64,000 nucleotides of DNA from positions 124,001 through 188,000 of the forward strand of contig NZ_JAFCJJ010000002.1 of the NCBI RefSeq assembly GCF_018131015.1, written 5' to 3'. The stretch is from Bradyrhizobium diazoefficiens (lineage in GTDB: Bacteria > Pseudomonadota > Alphaproteobacteria > Rhizobiales > Xanthobacteraceae). The translations under genes and the position numbers were made by a program. Shown here one piece after another: positions 38,996-48,018 of this stretch (position 1 is its first letter; each line of letters begins with the position of its first letter). The notes beneath the pieces were generated by a model that saw nothing but the letters and a program-made list of their open reading frames with translations, ran no database searches and was not told the DNA's origin.

Positions 38996-39457
38996 ATGCC
39001 GATTACCGATCTGGTCGCACCCGAGGCGATTCTCCCGGCATTGAAGGTCAACAGCAAGAAGCAGGCTCTGCAGGAACTCGCGGCCAGGGCCGCCGAGCTG
39101 ACCGGACAGAACGAGCGTTCCGTGTTCGAGGTGCTGCTGCAGCGTGAGAAGCTCGGCACCACCGCGGTCGGCTATGGCGTCGCCATTCCCCACGGCAAGC
39201 TGCCCAAGCTGGAAAAGATCTTCGGCCTGTTCGCCCGGCTCGATCGCCCGATCGATTTCGAGGCGATGGACGGCCAGCCGGTCGATCTCGTCTTCCTGCT
39301 GCTCGCCCCCGAAGGCGCCGGCGCCGATCATCTGAAGGCACTCGCCCGCATCGCCCGCCTGCTGCGCGACCAGGACATCGCCAAGAAGCTCCGCGCCTCG
39401 CGCGACGCCCAGGCGATCTATTCGGTGCTCGCCCTGCCGCCGGCGAGCGCGGCGTAG
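38996..39457 (+). CDS. ptsN: Nitrogen-regulatory PTS EIIA component (EIIA-Ntr)
   Basis: The 153-residue EIIA domain has the phospho-accepting His66 in VAIPHGKLP and FARLDRPIDFEAMDGQPVDLVFLLLAP, as in PtsN. It is the end of the PTS-Ntr phosphorelay (PtsP-PtsO-PtsN), which links nitrogen and carbon status to transport and K+ homeostasis. The last 117 bp of the gene are duplicated at 44392-44508 with five mismatches, so ptsN may mark the left end of an accessory block. Confidence 0.96.
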   Translation: MPITDLVAPEAILPALKVNSKKQALQELAARAAELTGQNERSVFEVLLQREKLGTTAVGYGVAIPHGKLPKLEKIFGLFARLDRPIDFEAMDGQPVDLVFLLLAPEGAGADHLKALARIARLLRDQDIAKKLRASRDAQAIYSVLALPPASAA

Positions 39458-39508
39458 CCGGGGGTCGCGCTCGCGATCCGGGCGATGCCGCGGTCAGCCC
39501 AAGACCAC

Positions 39509-40270
39509 TCAGCCCAAGACCACGTTGGGCAATTGCCGTTGCAGCGCGATGAAGTCGGCGGCGTGCTGCGAACGCCTGTCGGTGACCAGCGTGTCGATTC
39601 GTTCGATCGGACACCAGTTGACGCGGCTGCATTGGCCGATCTTGCTGTGATCGGCCAGGATGACCACGCGGGAGGCGTTGGTGCTCATGGCGCGGGCGAC
39701 CTCGGCTTCGCGATGATCGAAATTGGTCGCTCCGTGGCGTGAATGCAGCGCGACCGGCGATAGCAATGCGACGTCGACATGATAGCGGTGAATCTCGGCC
39801 ACCGTGCCGTCGCCGAAGGTTGCAGGAAGTCCTTCCTCCACGCGGCCGCCGAGCAGCAGCGCGGTGCTGCGCCCTTTCGCAGCAATGATTTGCGCGACGT
39901 CGAACGCGTTCGTGATCACGGTGAGGCCCGGCAGGCTCGCGAGCTCTGCGGCAAGCTCGGTCACCGTGCTCCCGAAATCCAGGAACAGCGTCTGCCCGGC
40001 GGAGACCAGCCGCGCCGCCGCCTTGGCGATCGCACGCTTCTCCTTCTGGCGAACGCGGGCGCGCTCCGCAATTGGCGGCTCGGGCTCCGGCCCGATCGCG
40101 ACCACCCCGCCATGGACACGGCGCAGTTCGCCGCGCGCTTCGAGCTCCAATGTGTCGCGCCGAACCGTCTCCCTGGACACGCCGAGGTCGGCCGCGATGC
40201 GGTCGGCCGTGACCAGGTGCAGCGAGGCGAGGAGGGCGCGGATACGCTGGTGGCGCTCTTCCCGCAGCAT
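39509..40270 (-). CDS. DeoR/GlpR-family transcriptional regulator
   Basis: The 253-residue protein has a DeoR-type winged HTH (EERHQRIRALLASLHLVTADRIAADLGVSRETVRRDTLELEARGELRRVHGG) and a C-terminal sugar-phosphate sensor domain (FLDFGSTVTELAAELASL, and RVVILADHSKIGQ). DeoR regulators respond to phosphorylated sugars or other small metabolites. It lies 1 bp downstream of the transporter permease gene on the same strand, so it is the last gene of that operon and probably its regulator. Confidence 0.9.
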   Translation of the reverse strand: MLREERHQRIRALLASLHLVTADRIAADLGVSRETVRRDTLELEARGELRRVHGGVVAIGPEPEPPIAERARVRQKEKRAIAKAAARLVSAGQTLFLDFGSTVTELAAELASLPGLTVITNAFDVAQIIAAKGRSTALLLGGRVEEGLPATFGDGTVAEIHRYHVDVALLSPVALHSRHGATNFDHREAEVARAMSTNASRVVILADHSKIGQCSRVNWCPIERIDTLVTDRRSQHAADFIALQRQLPNVVLG

Positions 40271-40271
40271 G

Positions 40272-41951
40272 TCAGGCAGCCCTGGGCCGGGTGGTCAGCG
40301 CGTGGGCGCCCCGCATCGCCAGCGCCGCCGCTGCGACGGTCGCGATGATGCAGGTCGAAAACGCAGCCGCCTGCGATACGAATCCTGCCTCGTCCAGCCG
40401 CATCACCGACACCGCGGCGAGCGTCATCGAGGGCGTCACCAGAAAGATCACCGCCGACAGCGTGACCATCGAGCGCATGAACAGGAAGAAGAAAACCGAC
40501 AGCAGCGTCGGCACCATCACCGGGATCACGACGTCGCCGAGCACACGCGGTGCGCCGGCGCCGAGGCAGGTTGCCGCCTGCTCCAATGCGGGCGGAACGG
40601 CGCGCATGCCCGTCACCATCGTCAGGAAGCCCTGCGTATGATAGTGATAGAAGTTGCACAGCGCGAGCAGCAGCGCCGAGCCGTACAGCAGTTGCAGCGG
40701 CGATCCCGCGACGTTGAAGGCAAAGATGTAGGACAGGCCGAGCACCAGGCCCGGCACGCCCACGGGCATCACCGCAAGGAGATAGACGGCTTTCGCCAGC
40801 CACGGCGGCATGCGCCTCAGCCCGACAGCGAGCGCGAACAGCAGTGCGGTGCCGAGCGCCGCCGCGGTCAGCGACACGCCGAGCGAGGTCCATAGCGGCT
40901 CATAGCCGCCGCTGAGCGTGATGGCATAATGCTTGAAGGTCAGATCCATGCGATAGGGCCACAGCCGCACGAAGCTGGCGAACACGACCGTTCCCACCAC
41001 GGCCACGACCGCCAGCGCCACCGCAATCGAGGCGACGAACAGCGGCACGTCCCGCGACGGCACGCGGTCGGGCTCGCGCGGCATCGCGTTCTCGGAGCCT
41101 GCGCCGAACTGCCGCTGCGCGGCAACGCGCTCGATGTAGACGGCGACCGCTGTCGGCAACAACAAGAGGATGCCGATCGCTGCGCCGATTCCGAACTTCA
41201 TCTGGCCGGTGACCTGGTTGTAGATCTCGGTCGCCAGCACCGAGAAATCGCCGCCGATCGTCACCGCGTTGCCGAAGTCGGTGATCGTCACCGTGAACAC
41301 CACGAAGCCGGCGCTGAGCAGGCCGAACTTCACATTGGGCAGGGTGATGGCGAAAAACTGCTGCCAGCCCGTCGCGCCCATGACTTCGGCCGCTTCGTAG
41401 CAACGCGCGTCGGCATGGCGCAGGGCTGCCTGGATGATCATGACCGCTTGCGGCAAGGCGTAGAGCACGTTGGCGATCAGCAGGCCGGGAAAGCCGTAGA
41501 CGTTGATGCGCACGCCGAGCAGGTTGCTGACAAGCCCGTTGCGCCCGAGCAGGAAGATCAGGCCGAGGCCCAGCACCAGGGAGGGCGCAAGCAGCGGCAG
41601 GGACAGTGCCATGGATACGAAGCGCTTGCCCGGCATGCTTGTGTGCTCCACCGCAAAGGCGATGACGAAGCCGAGGACGAGGCAGACCAGGGTCGTGGCG
41701 CCGCCGACCCAAAGGCTGTTCAGGACGGCGCGCAGCAGCCCCGGTGTCCGGAACAGCGCGGCGTAATTGCCGAAGCCGATGCTTCCGGTCTCCTCGACGA
41801 AGCTTCGCCATGCGATGGTGGCGACGGGGAGCAGAAAAAAAAGCAGCAGCGCTGCGACCGGCACGCCGACGCACACGCCATAGAGCACCGTTTCATCCGA
41901 CCAGCGACCGAAGCCGGCCGATCGCCGCGCGGCCAACGACACCGTCGGCAT
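40272..41951 (-). CDS. Fused permease of a putative 2-aminoethylphosphonate ABC transporter
   Basis: The 559-residue protein holds two permease units in one chain, about twelve helices in all, with the EAA-type loop EAAEVMGATGWQQFFAITLPNVKFGL in the first half and EQAATCLGAGAPRVLGDVVIPVMV in the second. The length and duplicated EAA loops fit the family of putative 2-aminoethylphosphonate (PhnU-type) or Fe(3+) permeases. ATG at 41951 overlaps no coding DNA and lies 2 bp from the ATPase stop. Ligand unproven. Confidence 0.82.
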   Translation of the reverse strand: MPTVSLAARRSAGFGRWSDETVLYGVCVGVPVAALLLFFLLPVATIAWRSFVEETGSIGFGNYAALFRTPGLLRAVLNSLWVGGATTLVCLVLGFVIAFAVEHTSMPGKRFVSMALSLPLLAPSLVLGLGLIFLLGRNGLVSNLLGVRINVYGFPGLLIANVLYALPQAVMIIQAALRHADARCYEAAEVMGATGWQQFFAITLPNVKFGLLSAGFVVFTVTITDFGNAVTIGGDFSVLATEIYNQVTGQMKFGIGAAIGILLLLPTAVAVYIERVAAQRQFGAGSENAMPREPDRVPSRDVPLFVASIAVALAVVAVVGTVVFASFVRLWPYRMDLTFKHYAITLSGGYEPLWTSLGVSLTAAALGTALLFALAVGLRRMPPWLAKAVYLLAVMPVGVPGLVLGLSYIFAFNVAGSPLQLLYGSALLLALCNFYHYHTQGFLTMVTGMRAVPPALEQAATCLGAGAPRVLGDVVIPVMVPTLLSVFFFLFMRSMVTLSAVIFLVTPSMTLAAVSVMRLDEAGFVSQAAAFSTCIIATVAAAALAMRGAHALTTRPRAA

Positions 41952-41953
41952 GC

Positions 41954-42961
41954 TCAAGCCCGCACCCAGGCGCAGGCATCGGGCGCCACCTCGATGCGAA
42001 CGGCTTCGCCGTCGTTGATACCGAGGTCGTGGCGCGTCTCGCAGGTGAACTCGCGGCTGCGCCAGGACAGGCGTAGGCGGCGGACATTGCCGAGGAAAGT
42101 CTGGTCGACCACGCGCGCCTCGCCGTCGCTTGCCGGCGTCAGCGCAACGGATTCGGGCCGCACGCAGGCTTCGAAGGCGTCCTCGGCGCCGTCGGGGCGG
42201 GAGGCAAGCAGATGCGGCATCGCTTCCCTGACCCAGCCCGTGGGCAGCAGATTGGAGCTGCCCATGAAGTCGGCGACGAAGCGACTGCGCGGACGCAAGT
42301 AAAGATCCTGCGGAGTGCCGACCTGCTCGATCAAGCCGTGGTTCATGCATACGACCTTGTCGGCAAGCACCATCGCCTCTTCCTGATCATGCGTCACCAT
42401 GATGGTCGGAATGCCGAGGCGCCGCTGCACGTCGCGAATCTCCGCGCGCAGCTCGGCGCGCACCCGGGGGTCGAGCGCCGATAGCGGCTCGTCGAGAAGG
42501 ATCAGCGACGGGTCCACCGCAAGTGCGCGCGCAAGCGCCACGCGTTGCTGCTGCCCGCCGGAGAGCTGCCAGGGATAACGGTCGGCGACCCCAGGCAGCT
42601 TGATCAGGTTCAGCAGCTCCCCCACGCGCGAGGCGATGCGCGCCCGCGTGACGCGCCGGATCTTGAGGCCGTAGCCGATATTCTCGGCCACCGTCATGTT
42701 GGGAAACAGCGAATAGGACTGGAACACGATGCCGAAGCCGCGCTCGCGCGCCGGCACCGCACCGAGATCGCGGCCGCCCAGTCTGAGCTCGCCGCCATCG
42801 AACGGCAACAGGCCTGCGACGATGCGCAGCAGCGTGGTCTTCCCGCAGCCGCTGGGGCCGAGCAGGCACACGAATTCGCGCTCGTCCACCGAGAGCGTGA
42901 CGTGGTCGAGCGCGACGAAGCCGTCAAACGTCTTGAGGAGATCCCGGATCTCGAGATGCAT
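41954..42961 (-). CDS. ABC transporter ATP-binding protein (putative 2-aminoethylphosphonate type)
   Basis: The 335-residue ATPase has Walker A (GPSGCGKTT), signature (LSGGQQQR) and Walker B ([12 protein letters not shown]) plus a C-terminal TOBE-like domain (about residues 255-335, [19 protein letters not shown]). This layout matches the PhnT/PotA/FbpC group of importers. Packed between substrate-binding and permease genes, it is part of a four-gene operon. Confidence 0.88.
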   Translation of the reverse strand: MHLEIRDLLKTFDGFVALDHVTLSVDEREFVCLLGPSGCGKTTLLRIVAGLLPFDGGELRLGGRDLGAVPARERGFGIVFQSYSLFPNMTVAENIGYGLKIRRVTRARIASRVGELLNLIKLPGVADRYPWQLSGGQQQRVALARALAVDPSLILLDEPLSALDPRVRAELRAEIRDVQRRLGIPTIMVTHDQEEAMVLADKVVCMNHGLIEQVGTPQDLYLRPRSRFVADFMGSSNLLPTGWVREAMPHLLASRPDGAEDAFEACVRPESVALTPASDGEARVVDQTFLGNVRRLRLSWRSREFTCETRHDLGINDGEAVRIEVAPDACAWVRA

Positions 42962-43018
42962 GGGTGCGGCCCGGCGTTGCAGGACGGAGCGGGCGGCCGG
43001 GGCCGCCTGCGGGGTCGG

Positions 43019-44029
43019 TCAGCGGCCGATCGTGGCCTGCCAGGCCTTCAACGTGGCATCGCGCTCTGCCGCGGATTTGGCGAAATCCATCGGATAAAGC
43101 ACCTTCGACACGTCGGCCGGCAGCCCGGCTTCCACCGCCGCCTTGGGCGCGGGCGCGCCCGGAATGGTGACGATCTCCTTGTACTTGCCGTAGAGCGCGG
43201 CGGCCTTCGGCGACAGCGTCCAGTCGAGGAAACGCTGCGCGTCAGCCTTGCTCTTCGAGGATTTCATCAATGCGGAGGCCTCCAGCTCATAACCTGCGCC
43301 GTCGCTGGGGATGACCATCTTGATCGGAAAACCCTCCTCCACCGACTTGATGGCAGCGAAAGCCAGCGAGGTGCCGATGGCGAATTCGCCCGCGCGCGCC
43401 GCCTTGCAGGGCTTGGAGCCGGACTTGATGTATTGCGCGACGTTGCCGTCGAGCGTCTTGAGGAACTGCCAACCCTTGTCGTTGCCCTGGCTCTGCAGGA
43501 TGGCGGCGATCTGGAGATAGCCGGTGCCCGAAGACACAGGGTTCGGCATCACCACCTCGCCCTTGTAGACGGGATTGGCAAGGTCCTTCCACGAGGTCGG
43601 CATCGGAAGGTTCTTGGCCTTCAGCATCTCCGTGTTGACGCAGAATGCGGCCATGTAGCCGGTCGCTGCGAACCAGCTGCCCCCGGCGCCCTTGTAGGTC
43701 GCCGGCAACGCCTCCGAGCCCCTGGCGGCGTAGGGTTCGATCAGTGCGAGGATGCGCGGGTCGAGCATGTTGGTCACGGCCCAGCCCCAGATGACGTCGT
43801 GCTGCGGGTTGGACGACTCTGCCAGGATGCGCGCACCGAGATCGCCTGTGGACAGGCGCAGCACCTTCAGGTCGATACCCGGAAGGTCTGCCTTTGCGGC
43901 GGCGACATAGTCGGCGATCTCATCCTCTTCCAGCGCGGTGTAGGCCGTCACCGTACCGGCCTGACCCACGGCCGACGACGCCATCCAGACGGCAGCGGCA
44001 AGCGCAGCCCTCCTCGCCAAACTGATCAT
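43019..44029 (-). CDS. Substrate-binding protein (putative 2-aminoethylphosphonate type)
   Basis: The 336-residue periplasmic binding protein has a signal peptide (MISLARRAALAAAVWMASS, cleavage near GQA at residue 24) and a type 2 binding fold with VTAYTALEEDEIADYVAA, PQHDVIWGWAVTNML and GTGYLQIAAILQSQGNDKG. The pattern is of the PhnS2-like/Fe(3+)-binding family, which binds 2-aminoethylphosphonate or an inorganic anion. ATG at 44029 gives a clean signal peptide. First gene of the operon; its promoter should lie in 44030-44160. Confidence 0.84.
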   Translation of the reverse strand: MISLARRAALAAAVWMASSAVGQAGTVTAYTALEEDEIADYVAAAKADLPGIDLKVLRLSTGDLGARILAESSNPQHDVIWGWAVTNMLDPRILALIEPYAARGSEALPATYKGAGGSWFAATGYMAAFCVNTEMLKAKNLPMPTSWKDLANPVYKGEVVMPNPVSSGTGYLQIAAILQSQGNDKGWQFLKTLDGNVAQYIKSGSKPCKAARAGEFAIGTSLAFAAIKSVEEGFPIKMVIPSDGAGYELEASALMKSSKSKADAQRFLDWTLSPKAAALYGKYKEIVTIPGAPAPKAAVEAGLPADVSKVLYPMDFAKSAAERDATLKAWQATIGR

Positions 44030-44358
44030 TGCATACCCCCTTCGCTGCAACGCTCCGCTCACCCGCGAACTTGTGTGCTTGGGTGGAGATTTGCAGTTCC
44101 GTGTAAATCTGTCCAGCTTGATTGAGCGTTTGGTGTGCATTGTTGCATTCGCCCAAGAATAAGGCAGGCGTTGGCCCCGCCGCGTACCCTGGCTACCGAC
44201 CGCGACGACGCCGAAACGCTCGCCGCCACGGCCGCTTTCCCGATTTGCGGATGCTGCCAACGCGTGCCTCGCCGCCGCGGTCCGGGGACGCGCTGGCCGG
44301 CCCTGGCCGCCAATAGCGTGACGGAGCGGGGGGCGGCCCAAATGGCGCCGAATTGCCG
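44030..44358. other. Intergenic region upstream of the phosphonate-type operon
   Basis: The 330-bp stretch holds the likely promoter of the transporter operon in its AT-richer left half (44080-44160) and nothing coding that I recognise in its GC-rich right half. It ends at the duplicated ptsN tail. Confidence 0.4.
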
Positions 44359-44508
44359 ATGCGCCATTTCCTCAACGAGGCGGTCGAGGCCCTCGCCCGC
44401 ATCGCCCGCCTGCTGCGCGACCAGGACACCGCCAAGAAACTCCGCGCCTCGCGCGATGCCCAGGCGATCTATTCGGTGCTGGCCCTGCCGCCGGCGAGGG
44501 CGGCGTAG
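44359..44508 (+). pseudogene. ptsN: Duplicated 3' fragment of ptsN
   Basis: From 44392 to the stop codon at 44508 the sequence matches 39341-39457 with five substitutions and no gap. It still reads the last 38 residues of PtsN in frame (ALARIARLLRDQD, AIYSVLALPPA). In-frame ATG at 44359 would give 49 residues with an unrelated start, so it is a remnant rather than a gene. The copy lies in the same orientation as ptsN, 5051 bp to its right. Confidence 0.93.
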
Positions 44509-44509
44509 C

Positions 44510-44737
44510 TTAGAACCAGTCGTCCATATCTCGCAGTTCGGATCGCACCTTCGCTCGAATGGATAGTCGAGCAAAGTTGAGGCCTGCTAGCGGCGAATTC
44601 GCAAGCGCAGCGACAATGTCTGCGCCGGTTGGCTCAAATTTGGCTCGCGGCCGTCTGGTAAGGCCGGCCCCTCCGCTTTGGGGGTACGAACGCTGCTTGC
44701 GCCAGATCTTGATCCTCTTTTTGTTAGATTCCGGCAT
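44510..44737 (-). CDS. Small hypothetical protein, possibly antitoxin-like
   Basis: The 75-residue reading frame has a Lys/Arg-rich N-terminus (MPESNKKRIKIWRKQR) and a C-terminal part EPTGADIVAALANSPLAGL...ELRDMDDWF, which faintly recalls the tail of Phd-type antitoxins. Its stop lies 1 bp from the ptsN fragment. It has no recognised partner next to it on this strand and could be non-coding; low certainty. Confidence 0.35.
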   Translation of the reverse strand: MPESNKKRIKIWRKQRSYPQSGGAGLTRRPRAKFEPTGADIVAALANSPLAGLNFARLSIRAKVRSELRDMDDWF

Positions 44738-44946
44738 CCCGCGATCTCCTTTGAGGCCAATAGGAGGCTTATTTGGGCATGGTGTTCGATCGGCGCAGGG
44801 GCTCAGCGAACACTGGGGCCCGGAGCTTCTGGACGCAGCCGATACGGTGGCATTCCCACGCCCTAAACGGTTCTTTAGACCAGTGCTGCTGAAAGTTGTG
44901 CAAGGCCGTTGATGGTCAGGTTAGAATCCCGCCGAGGAAACGGAAG

Positions 44947-46119
44947 ATGGCGAAGAGTGTAAAGGCCCTCATCAACCCGGCCATGCTTGCCTGGGCGCGG
45001 GAGCAGGCCGGGTTCAGCCCGGACGAGGCCGCGCGCCGTCTTCACATCAGCGAAGATCGGCTCAGCGCGCTCGAAACGGGCGAAGAGACGCCGACTTTCG
45101 CCAAGCTGTTGGATGTCGCCGACCTCTACAAGCGGCCAGTCAGCCTCTTCTATCTCAAGACGCCACCCAAGGGGTGGCAGCCGATCCAGGACTTCCGTCG
45201 CCTTCCCGGCGTCGAAGAAGGTTTCTCGCCGTCGCTTACATATGCCATCCGGCTCGCCAGGGAACGGCGCGAAATCGCGCTGACCGTTCGCGACCAGTTG
45301 GGCGATAAGGTCCAGACCTTCGATCTGGCAGCCACCCTCAAATCCGATATCGAGGCGCTCGGTCAGCAAATCCGTGATTACCTGGGTGTGTCCGAGGCCC
45401 AACAACAGCGATTCGGCCGCAAAGCCTTCGACGGATGGCGTCTGGCGATCGAGGCCAAGGACGTTTTGGTTTTTGTCGTGCCACGCCTGAAAATCCGCGA
45501 GATGCGCGGCACCGCGCTGGCCGAGCAAACAATGCCGGTCATCCTTATCAACGGAAAAGATCACGGCAACGGCCGCGTCTTCACGCTGCTGCATGAGTTC
45601 TGTCATCTCGCTCTACGTCAGAGCGGCGTCAGCAACATGGGCGGCGATCGTAACGACGCCCCTCACCCCGAGGTCGAGAAGTTCTGCAATGCTGTTGCGG
45701 CGGCGACGCTGATGCCACGCGACTGGCTACTGAGCGAGAGGCTGATCACGCAGAAGGGCAGCCAGAAGAGCTGGCGCGACGACGAGCTGGAAGCGCTGGC
45801 GCTACGCTTTGGGGTCAGCCAGGAAGCCGTTCTGCGCCGTCTGCTGACGCTCGGCCGCACGACGCAAGCCTTCTACGACAGCAAGCGAGCCGAGTTTCAG
45901 AAAATTTACGCCCGGCTCGACGAACAGAAGGAAGCCTCCGAGGGCGGTCCGAAGTACCACTATGTGGTGCTGAGCCAGCTCGGCCGCACCTTCACCCGGC
46001 TTATTTTCCAAGGTTATCACGATCGATATTTCACGCTGCGTGACGTCGCAGGTCTTTTGAACATGAAGGTTACGACCGTTCCAGTGATGGAAAAGGCGGC
46101 CTTTGGCATGGCGAGCTAA
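44947..46119 (+). CDS. XRE-type HTH and ImmA/IrrE zinc-metallopeptidase protein
   Basis: The 390-residue protein joins an XRE helix-turn-helix (residues 10-65: LAWAREQAGFSPDEAARRLHISEDRLSALETG) to an ImmA/IrrE (COG2856) metallopeptidase domain with HEFCH at 216-220 and a following NAVAAATLMP (244-256), the zinc ligands and helix of the family. Such proteins cleave or sense a repressor or antitoxin. It is followed after 6 bp by a DUF4411 gene, a common pairing regarded as a toxin-antitoxin module. ATG at 44947 follows GGAAACGG in the leader. Confidence 0.87.
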   Translation: MAKSVKALINPAMLAWAREQAGFSPDEAARRLHISEDRLSALETGEETPTFAKLLDVADLYKRPVSLFYLKTPPKGWQPIQDFRRLPGVEEGFSPSLTYAIRLARERREIALTVRDQLGDKVQTFDLAATLKSDIEALGQQIRDYLGVSEAQQQRFGRKAFDGWRLAIEAKDVLVFVVPRLKIREMRGTALAEQTMPVILINGKDHGNGRVFTLLHEFCHLALRQSGVSNMGGDRNDAPHPEVEKFCNAVAAATLMPRDWLLSERLITQKGSQKSWRDDELEALALRFGVSQEAVLRRLLTLGRTTQAFYDSKRAEFQKIYARLDEQKEASEGGPKYHYVVLSQLGRTFTRLIFQGYHDRYFTLRDVAGLLNMKVTTVPVMEKAAFGMAS

Positions 46120-46125
46120 GCCGGC

Positions 46126-46596
46126 ATGGCCAAAAAGACCTATTGTATCGATACGAGCGCACTGATTGCCGCCTGGTACGAGCGCTACAAGCCGAACCGC
46201 TTTCCAAAGCTATGGGAGCAACTGGATCAGCTCATCACCAACGGCCGGCTGATTTCTTCAACGTTGGTCCTGCGCGAATGCAACAAGCAGCGATCTGAGG
46301 AGCTTCATGGTTGGCTAAAGCCGCGTGAGGCCATGTTCATCACGCCTGACGAAGCGGTGCAGCAGCAGGTTGACCATATCGTCAACACCTACACCGGCTT
46401 GATCTCGGCAGGCAAAGAAAAATTCCAGGCCGATCCGTTCGTGATCGCCTTAGCCAAGGTGCACGACTATACGGTCATCACCGAAGAGACCGGCCCCGGC
46501 AGCCTAGCAAAAATCCCGGGTGTGTGTAATGCGATGAAAGTCGACTGGCTGAACCTGATGCAGCTAATTGATGAAGAAGATTGGGTGCTGGGCTGA
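46126..46596 (+). CDS. DUF4411 (PIN-like) protein, probable toxin partner
   Basis: The 156-residue protein starts KTYCIDTSALIAAWYERY with Asp9 and has ADPFVIALAKVHDYTVITEE and VCNAMKVDWLNLMQLIDEE, the pattern of DUF4411/PIN-like domains with acidic residues for metal-dependent RNA cleavage. It lies 6 bp after the XRE-ImmA gene and is likely its partner. In bacterial pairs of this type the XRE-ImmA protein is thought to be the antitoxin or regulator. Confidence 0.8.
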   Translation: MAKKTYCIDTSALIAAWYERYKPNRFPKLWEQLDQLITNGRLISSTLVLRECNKQRSEELHGWLKPREAMFITPDEAVQQQVDHIVNTYTGLISAGKEKFQADPFVIALAKVHDYTVITEETGPGSLAKIPGVCNAMKVDWLNLMQLIDEEDWVLG

Positions 46597-46685
46597 GCGA
46601 CGCTTTTCGATGAGGATTGTTGATGTCCGAGCAGCGCTTCTTTAGCGGCTGCGCTCGCAATGACGACGCGGAAACATCATCTGTA

Positions 46686-46727
46686 AAAATGAAAAACGGG
46701 CACACCTTCCTGTGAAGGTATGCTCGT
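46686..46727 (-). terminator. Diverged duplicate of the DUF1150/Hsp20 terminator
   Basis: The hairpin ACGGGCACACCTTC-CTGT-GAAGGTATGCTCGT (46696-46727) and its flanks to about 46757 resemble the terminator at 48019-48062 (roughly three of four bases alike), including CTCNATTCCTGC. On the minus strand it is followed by a T-rich run. It has no DUF1150 gene behind it; the IS630 element starts instead. Confidence 0.75.
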
Positions 46728-46796
46728 CCAACTCTATTCCTGCACGCTCGTGTGCTCAGGAGGGGGCCCTGCAAGTCCAACGATATTGAACTTGCT

Positions 46797-47897
46797 CTAA
46801 CAATATCGGGCGTCTTTGCAGTTGTTGGTCGTTGTGAACCGGGCTGGTACCCGCTCCATTCTCCAAATAGAACGACCGGCTCTGTGCGGCGCGAGGGCAA
46901 ACGAGTGATTTCGATCGTCCAAGTATCGAGTGATAGCAGCTTGAGCGTCGGTCACAGTTGCATAGTCACTGTTGTGAATGATGGCGCGAGCCATTCCGCT
47001 GAACACTGACTCGATGACGTTTAGGAACTGAGCTTGTGCGGGCAAGGGCAATATTTCAATGACGGGCGCTCCGTCATGGACAGCCCAGCCGTTGAGGAAT
47101 TCGATATGTTCGCGAACCTGAGTCGATGAATGCCAGGGTGCCGCATCCCAGGAAAGGTAGATGCACCGGCAACCCTTGTACTTTCGTCGCAACAGGTCAA
47201 TTAGTTTGCAGATCTCAATGCTGTTTTTTCGGTCAGAGTAAAAGTGAGTAACTTGATTCCGCGATAGTTCGAGCGCGGCCGTCATGATCAGCGATCCCTT
47301 AGACTTTTGCCACTGAGGTACATGTCTGATTTTCGCACGCGGCTGAAGGGCCTTTCCTCCACGCATCTTTACGGCAAAGGGGCCGAATTCGTCGATTGAG
47401 AAAAATGCTTCGTCTTCTTGGATCTCCGAGAGCACTTTCTTTATCGCATCCACTTTCTCGCGATAAAGGGGATCTGAGCTAGTGAGTGTGATTCGCGCCC
47501 GCTTCCATTGAAATCCGGCTTGCTTGATCGCACTGCTGAGGCAATTGATCGTCGTGAACACTCCCATCGCGCGCAGCGCAGTGTGGAGATCGGCTAATCG
47601 CCAAGTCGTACGGTTGTAACCGTGGTCACGTGGGGGCGTGTGAAGCAGTGCGAACACCGCATCATTCAACTCCTTGCCGGGTTTTATATTTCGGCGGGCA
47701 ATTCGATGTGGCCGAGAGCTTCTATCGTCGAGCCCGGACACGCCTTCGGCGCGAAAGCGCGAAGCCCACTTGATGACCGTCTTGATACTGAGTTGAAAGT
47801 CCCGGGCGACAGATGCGGGTTTCTGCCCGCTTATAACTTTCGAAACAATCAGGAAGCGGCAATGCGGGCAAGTCTGAGCATTCTTGTGCAGCTTCAT
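46797..47897 (-). CDS. IS630-family transposase
   Basis: The 366-residue transposase has an N-terminal HTH (residues about 20-65: VISGQKPASVARDFQLSIKTVIKWASRFRAEG) and a DDE catalytic domain with Asp169 (SIDEFGPF), Asp251 (LSWDAAPWH) and Glu296 (NVIESVF). All three catalytic residues and the full length are present, so it could be active. It is in one reading frame. I could not define the terminal inverted repeats or a TA target duplication with certainty; the element probably runs from about 46745 to 47960. Confidence 0.9.
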   Translation of the reverse strand: MKLHKNAQTCPHCRFLIVSKVISGQKPASVARDFQLSIKTVIKWASRFRAEGVSGLDDRSSRPHRIARRNIKPGKELNDAVFALLHTPPRDHGYNRTTWRLADLHTALRAMGVFTTINCLSSAIKQAGFQWKRARITLTSSDPLYREKVDAIKKVLSEIQEDEAFFSIDEFGPFAVKMRGGKALQPRAKIRHVPQWQKSKGSLIMTAALELSRNQVTHFYSDRKNSIEICKLIDLLRRKYKGCRCIYLSWDAAPWHSSTQVREHIEFLNGWAVHDGAPVIEILPLPAQAQFLNVIESVFSGMARAIIHNSDYATVTDAQAAITRYLDDRNHSFALAPHRAGRSIWRMERVPARFTTTNNCKDARYC

Positions 47898-48018
47898 GCC
47901 AGCATCCCATGCAGATAGGATATTCAGACGAATTTGATCGAGACGAGAGCTTGGTACAAGCAGGCAGCCTTACGTATGGCGTCCTTGCCAAGGGCGGGAT
48001 TGGGCGCTGAGAGGCTCA

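Larger units (their letters stand above)
39458..48018. mobile_element. Accessory block between ptsN and the DUF1150/Hsp20 pair
   Basis: The block holds a transporter operon with its regulator, a duplicated ptsN end, a toxin-antitoxin-like pair, an IS630-type transposase and a duplicated terminator. In related genomes ptsN and DUF1150/Hsp20 are often close neighbours, as I recall it. Limits are set by the ptsN stop and the terminator at 48019. No integrase is present, so the mode of entry is open. Confidence 0.6.

Noticed and set aside
44135..44566. 143-codon plus-strand frame upstream of the XRE-ImmA gene
   Set aside because: It crosses the ptsN fragment in a different frame from PtsN and looks like GC-driven noise.
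46745..47960. Exact inverted repeats of the IS630 element
   Set aside because: Partial similarity between the ends was visible, but not enough to define termini or a TA duplication by eye.
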